Assembly (NCBI RefSeq): GCF_023856365.1
Contig: NC_064540.1
Coordinates: forward strand, 14,285,191 to 14,349,190
DNA length: 64,000 bases
Source: Brienomyrus brachyistius
Lineage: Eukaryota; Chordata; Actinopteri; Osteoglossiformes; Mormyridae
Direction of reading: 5' to 3'
Below are positions 61,401 to 64,000 of this stretch, piece by piece. The notes under the pieces were generated by a model. The model was not told the origin of the DNA and did not search any database. It saw only the letters and a list, made by a program, of their open reading frames with translations. A program made the translations under genes and the position numbers. The stretch's first letter is position 1. The number at the start of each line of letters is the position of its first letter.

Positions 61401-63587
61401 AGGATGAAGAAACAGCTTCACGATTGTCATAAACAGAAACCGCTCTACTTTACTGTAGCTCGTATTTCTTATTTGTGTGTCAGATACCTGCCTGCTCCGG
61501 TCCTAACTTTGTCAGTTGTGTGTTAATGTGTTTTCCGCTCTTTGACTAAAGGGCTGTTTTCCCAGTGGGCTGTGTGTGTGATGCATGGGGCCGGGTAGAG
61601 TGACTGCGGTTTCGTTCGGAGCTGAGTTTGCCGGACACATGTCCGGCGCTTGCTGACAGCTTGCAAGGGGATCTTTGCTGCGTATGTGTGCGATAGAGGC
61701 TGAGACGCCCATTGGCTCAGTGGACATGCCTTGGCTGACCACAGACAAAAATTAGTTTTCTAATTAATGCATAAGGACATGCCAACAGACAGTCTATTTT
61801 TACCACCCCCTCCCCCTAGTTGTCCTTGGTCCCCTGGTAATATCATGGTAATATCAGAGCAAAAATATGACATGGTGATTAAATCCAAGGTGAAAAAAAT
61901 TACCTGTGTTCTAAGTGAAGGGGCCACAGAGAAGTCATACATAAGAACGTACATAAGTTACATTTCCCTGTTTCTTTTCAGTCAGAAGTCAGCTCATTTA
62001 ACTCAAATATGAATATCAATAACCCTGGTATCTCAGATGTGACGGCTGTGGATGTCTGCACTTCTCGTGGCAATAGAACAGTGAACAGCCAATCAGAGTG
62101 CCGTTGCCATTGATTGGTGAAGATCCTGGAAGCTTGAATGATTCCCGGTGGTTTTAAAAACAAGATTATTTGTGTAGCTGTGTGTCAGACCTAAGGGCAG
62201 GCCATATACTAATTTACAGCCATAGATAATTGAAATGTTTTTGCTCTTAGGCTTTTGCACAGCAGTTTTTATTTATTTTACCCCTGCATAATATTCAAGC
62301 CCTCAGATTATCAGCAGGCTTTTGTGAATTTGTCCTTAACATTTGCATCAGCTCACCGAAGGTCACAGTCCAGACGTTCCTGTCACATATTATCATTGAT
62401 TACTGAATTCCCCAAATGCACGGCTTGTTTGAGTAACTGCAGCAGCTAATTGATGTAATTAGGTTATTGTAGGGTGGTATGAGGTCTGTCCACTCAGCAG
62501 GGAGAGTGTGGCCATGTGGGGGGGGGGGGGGGGGCAGATTGCGCTGCTGTATTTCAGAGCCATTAGATGGACTCGCAACACGAGAGCACATATGAAAACG
62601 GAGCTTCTGAGCCCGGATCCAGCGTGGGCACAGAAAGCTCTCCACTCGAATTTAGGCGCGAATCCCACAGCTGTCGGGCGCAAGCCCGCATTGAGCGCTG
62701 GGCTTTAGCGGGACCCGTGCACTCACCGTAAACCACCCACATGTCCGTGCCAGGAAATTCTCTCGCCTCTAGCCAGGCCTAATGGATATTCGCGAAATCC
62801 TGCCCACACTGCACACCCAGGCGCCTCTCTCCGCTCTCGCTCTCTGTTTTCCGGGGCCCTGTAGCCCCAGCACTGAGAACCCAGGAGAATTCCCTTTCCC
62901 CCTCAGCACCGTTACTGCCCATCCATTGTTCCAAGGCAGATGCATTATCCCCAGCAGCCAAGGTGTCCGGCGTTCTCCTTTGTCTCTCGTCAAACATCCG
63001 TGAAAGTACACTTTTCTCACCCCCTGCATTTCCCAGTAAGTATTTCGTTTGCGGTTTTATCTGCGGGCGGGCGGCTGAGCCCTGAATGCTAATATTCATC
63101 TGCGGTTATCTGCTTGGCTTGTTCCACGCACGTCCCTGGGGTGGATGCTAACCTACACAAAGTGCTGTTTTTTGTCAGCTCTGATTTCCCGGGGGGGGGA
63201 GCTGGTTTTTTTTGTTTTCCTTTCAGTGCTCTTTCATTACTGTTGTCCATTTATTCAGTTGCTCCTAGAAATGACTCCTGCATGGAGCGTTTGGACCGAT
63301 GCCTCTCAACTACAGGGTCCAGCCCAGTAATGACATTCTCCCTCCTTGGTCTGTTATATGGTTTTGAAAAGCTGATCCCCTCACTGGCCACACATGGAGG
63401 ACACCAAACTGGGCCTGAGTCACTCTTATATTCATATAATTTAATCACTTCTGTTCAGTTGTAATGAATTGTTGTAATGTAGGGGGACATTGTAATGAAT
63501 TTGTATAGTTTCCTATAACAGCTGCTTATGTAGAAACCTTTATATATACCGGTACACTCCCATTTTAAGGGATTTCTGTTATATACA
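58403..63587. other. unique DNA, no gene recognised
   Basis: The first 240 bases remain open in plus frames leaving the 41-bp array but match no family. G-run at 62518-62534, A-runs near 60486-60510, and a short ATTT run at 60529-60543. Frames reach 116 codons. None is recognised. Confidence 0.5.
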
Positions 63588-63965
63588 GTATGTGTGAGTG
63601 TGTGTGTGTGTGTGCGTGTACGTGCTTGCATATATATGTGCATGTGTGTGTGTGTGCGTGCGTGTGTGCATGCGTTCATTTCTGCACGTGTGTGAGCATG
63701 CTCGTGTGCATATGTTCATGTGAGTGTGTGTATGTGTGTGTGTTTGTGTATGTGTATGCATACAAGTGTGTGTGCATGTATACATATGTGTGTGTGCATG
63801 TATACATATGTGTGTGCATGTATACATATGTGTGTGTGCATGTATACATATGTGTGTGTATGTATACATATGTGTGTGCATGTATGGATGTGTGTGTATA
63901 TGGATGTGTGCGTGTGTGTGTGTGTGTGGGCGCGCGCGCGCGTGTGTGTGTACACATACACACAT
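63588..63965. repeat. TG-rich microsatellite-minisatellite with Z-DNA-prone segment
   Basis: (TG)n is mixed with a repeated 'gtgcatgtatacatatgtgt' unit of about 24-26 bp between about 63773 and 63875. The right end has a (GC) run near 63930-63941 and then gtgtgtgtgtacacatacac, which is near self-complementary. Minus-strand His/Thr-rich frames are artefacts. Confidence 0.95.
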
Positions 63966-63977
63966 GCATGTATACCT

Positions 63978-64000
63978 GCCCCATACCCTGTGCTTCCTGG
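63978..64000 (+). mobile_element. start of a SINE 3' fragment, cut by the window end
   Basis: The last bases (ccccataccctgtgcttcct) match the order of words in the 3' half of the SINE family found at 45.3 and 52.0 kb. Only about 22 bases are visible, so the call depends on the sequence beyond the window. Confidence 0.4.

Overview
The window looks like non-coding DNA from a ray-finned (probably teleost) fish. The evidence is the repeat content: a SINE family with a tRNA-like head and a 'gtttgcatgtt' body, a second tRNA-derived SINE ending in 'cagctaaataaatgtatg', an inverted-repeat element ending in 'ttgtggggaca', a decayed CR1/L2/Jockey-group reverse transcriptase, and abundant (GT)n. There is no sign of bacterial or viral gene organisation. 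I could not assign any open frame to a known protein family except the retrotransposon remnant. No tRNA, rRNA or known small RNA gene was recognised.

The dominant structure is tandem repetition. At least fourteen arrays total roughly 8.7 kb (about 13-14% of the window): a 71-bp array (3.37-4.27 kb), a GTGAGT-type array (11.1-11.6), a 27-bp pyrimidine-rich array (11.7-11.9), a 19-bp array (13.4-13.6), a TG/CG-rich array (15.8-16.2), a 66-bp array (22.0-22.7), a degenerate pyrimidine-rich array (24.2-24.65), a 39-bp array (26.6-27.3), a 34-bp array (29.0-29.6), a 35/51-bp composite array (37.0-37.6), a 47-bp array (38.4-40.0), an 11/22-bp array (46.9-47.3), a 41/49-bp array (57.5-58.4) and a TG-rich array (63.6-63.97). 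Most of the long open frames here, up to 676 codons, arise because a stop-free unit is repeated. They should not be taken as genes.

Between the arrays lies mostly unique DNA with no recognised exon. Several stretches (about 1.5-1.8, 17.15-17.3, 24.9-25.1, 44.9-45.0, 50.35-50.5, 52.35-52.65 and 56.4-56.6 kb) have the homeodomain-core-rich look of vertebrate conserved non-coding elements, but this is an impression and needs alignment. The window could be a large intron or a gene desert, and the minisatellite density would also fit a subtelomeric position.

The observations most worth checking are: higher-order structure in the 66-bp, 35/51-bp and 41/49-bp arrays; the indel-free 47-bp array that is open in all three forward frames; a 124-bp duplication carrying paired CTCF-like motifs; a retrotransposon whose broken 3' side runs into a 19-bp array; SINE 3' ends abutting TG microsatellites; and two weak exon candidates next to GT repeats. 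I see no convincing novel multi-gene system.
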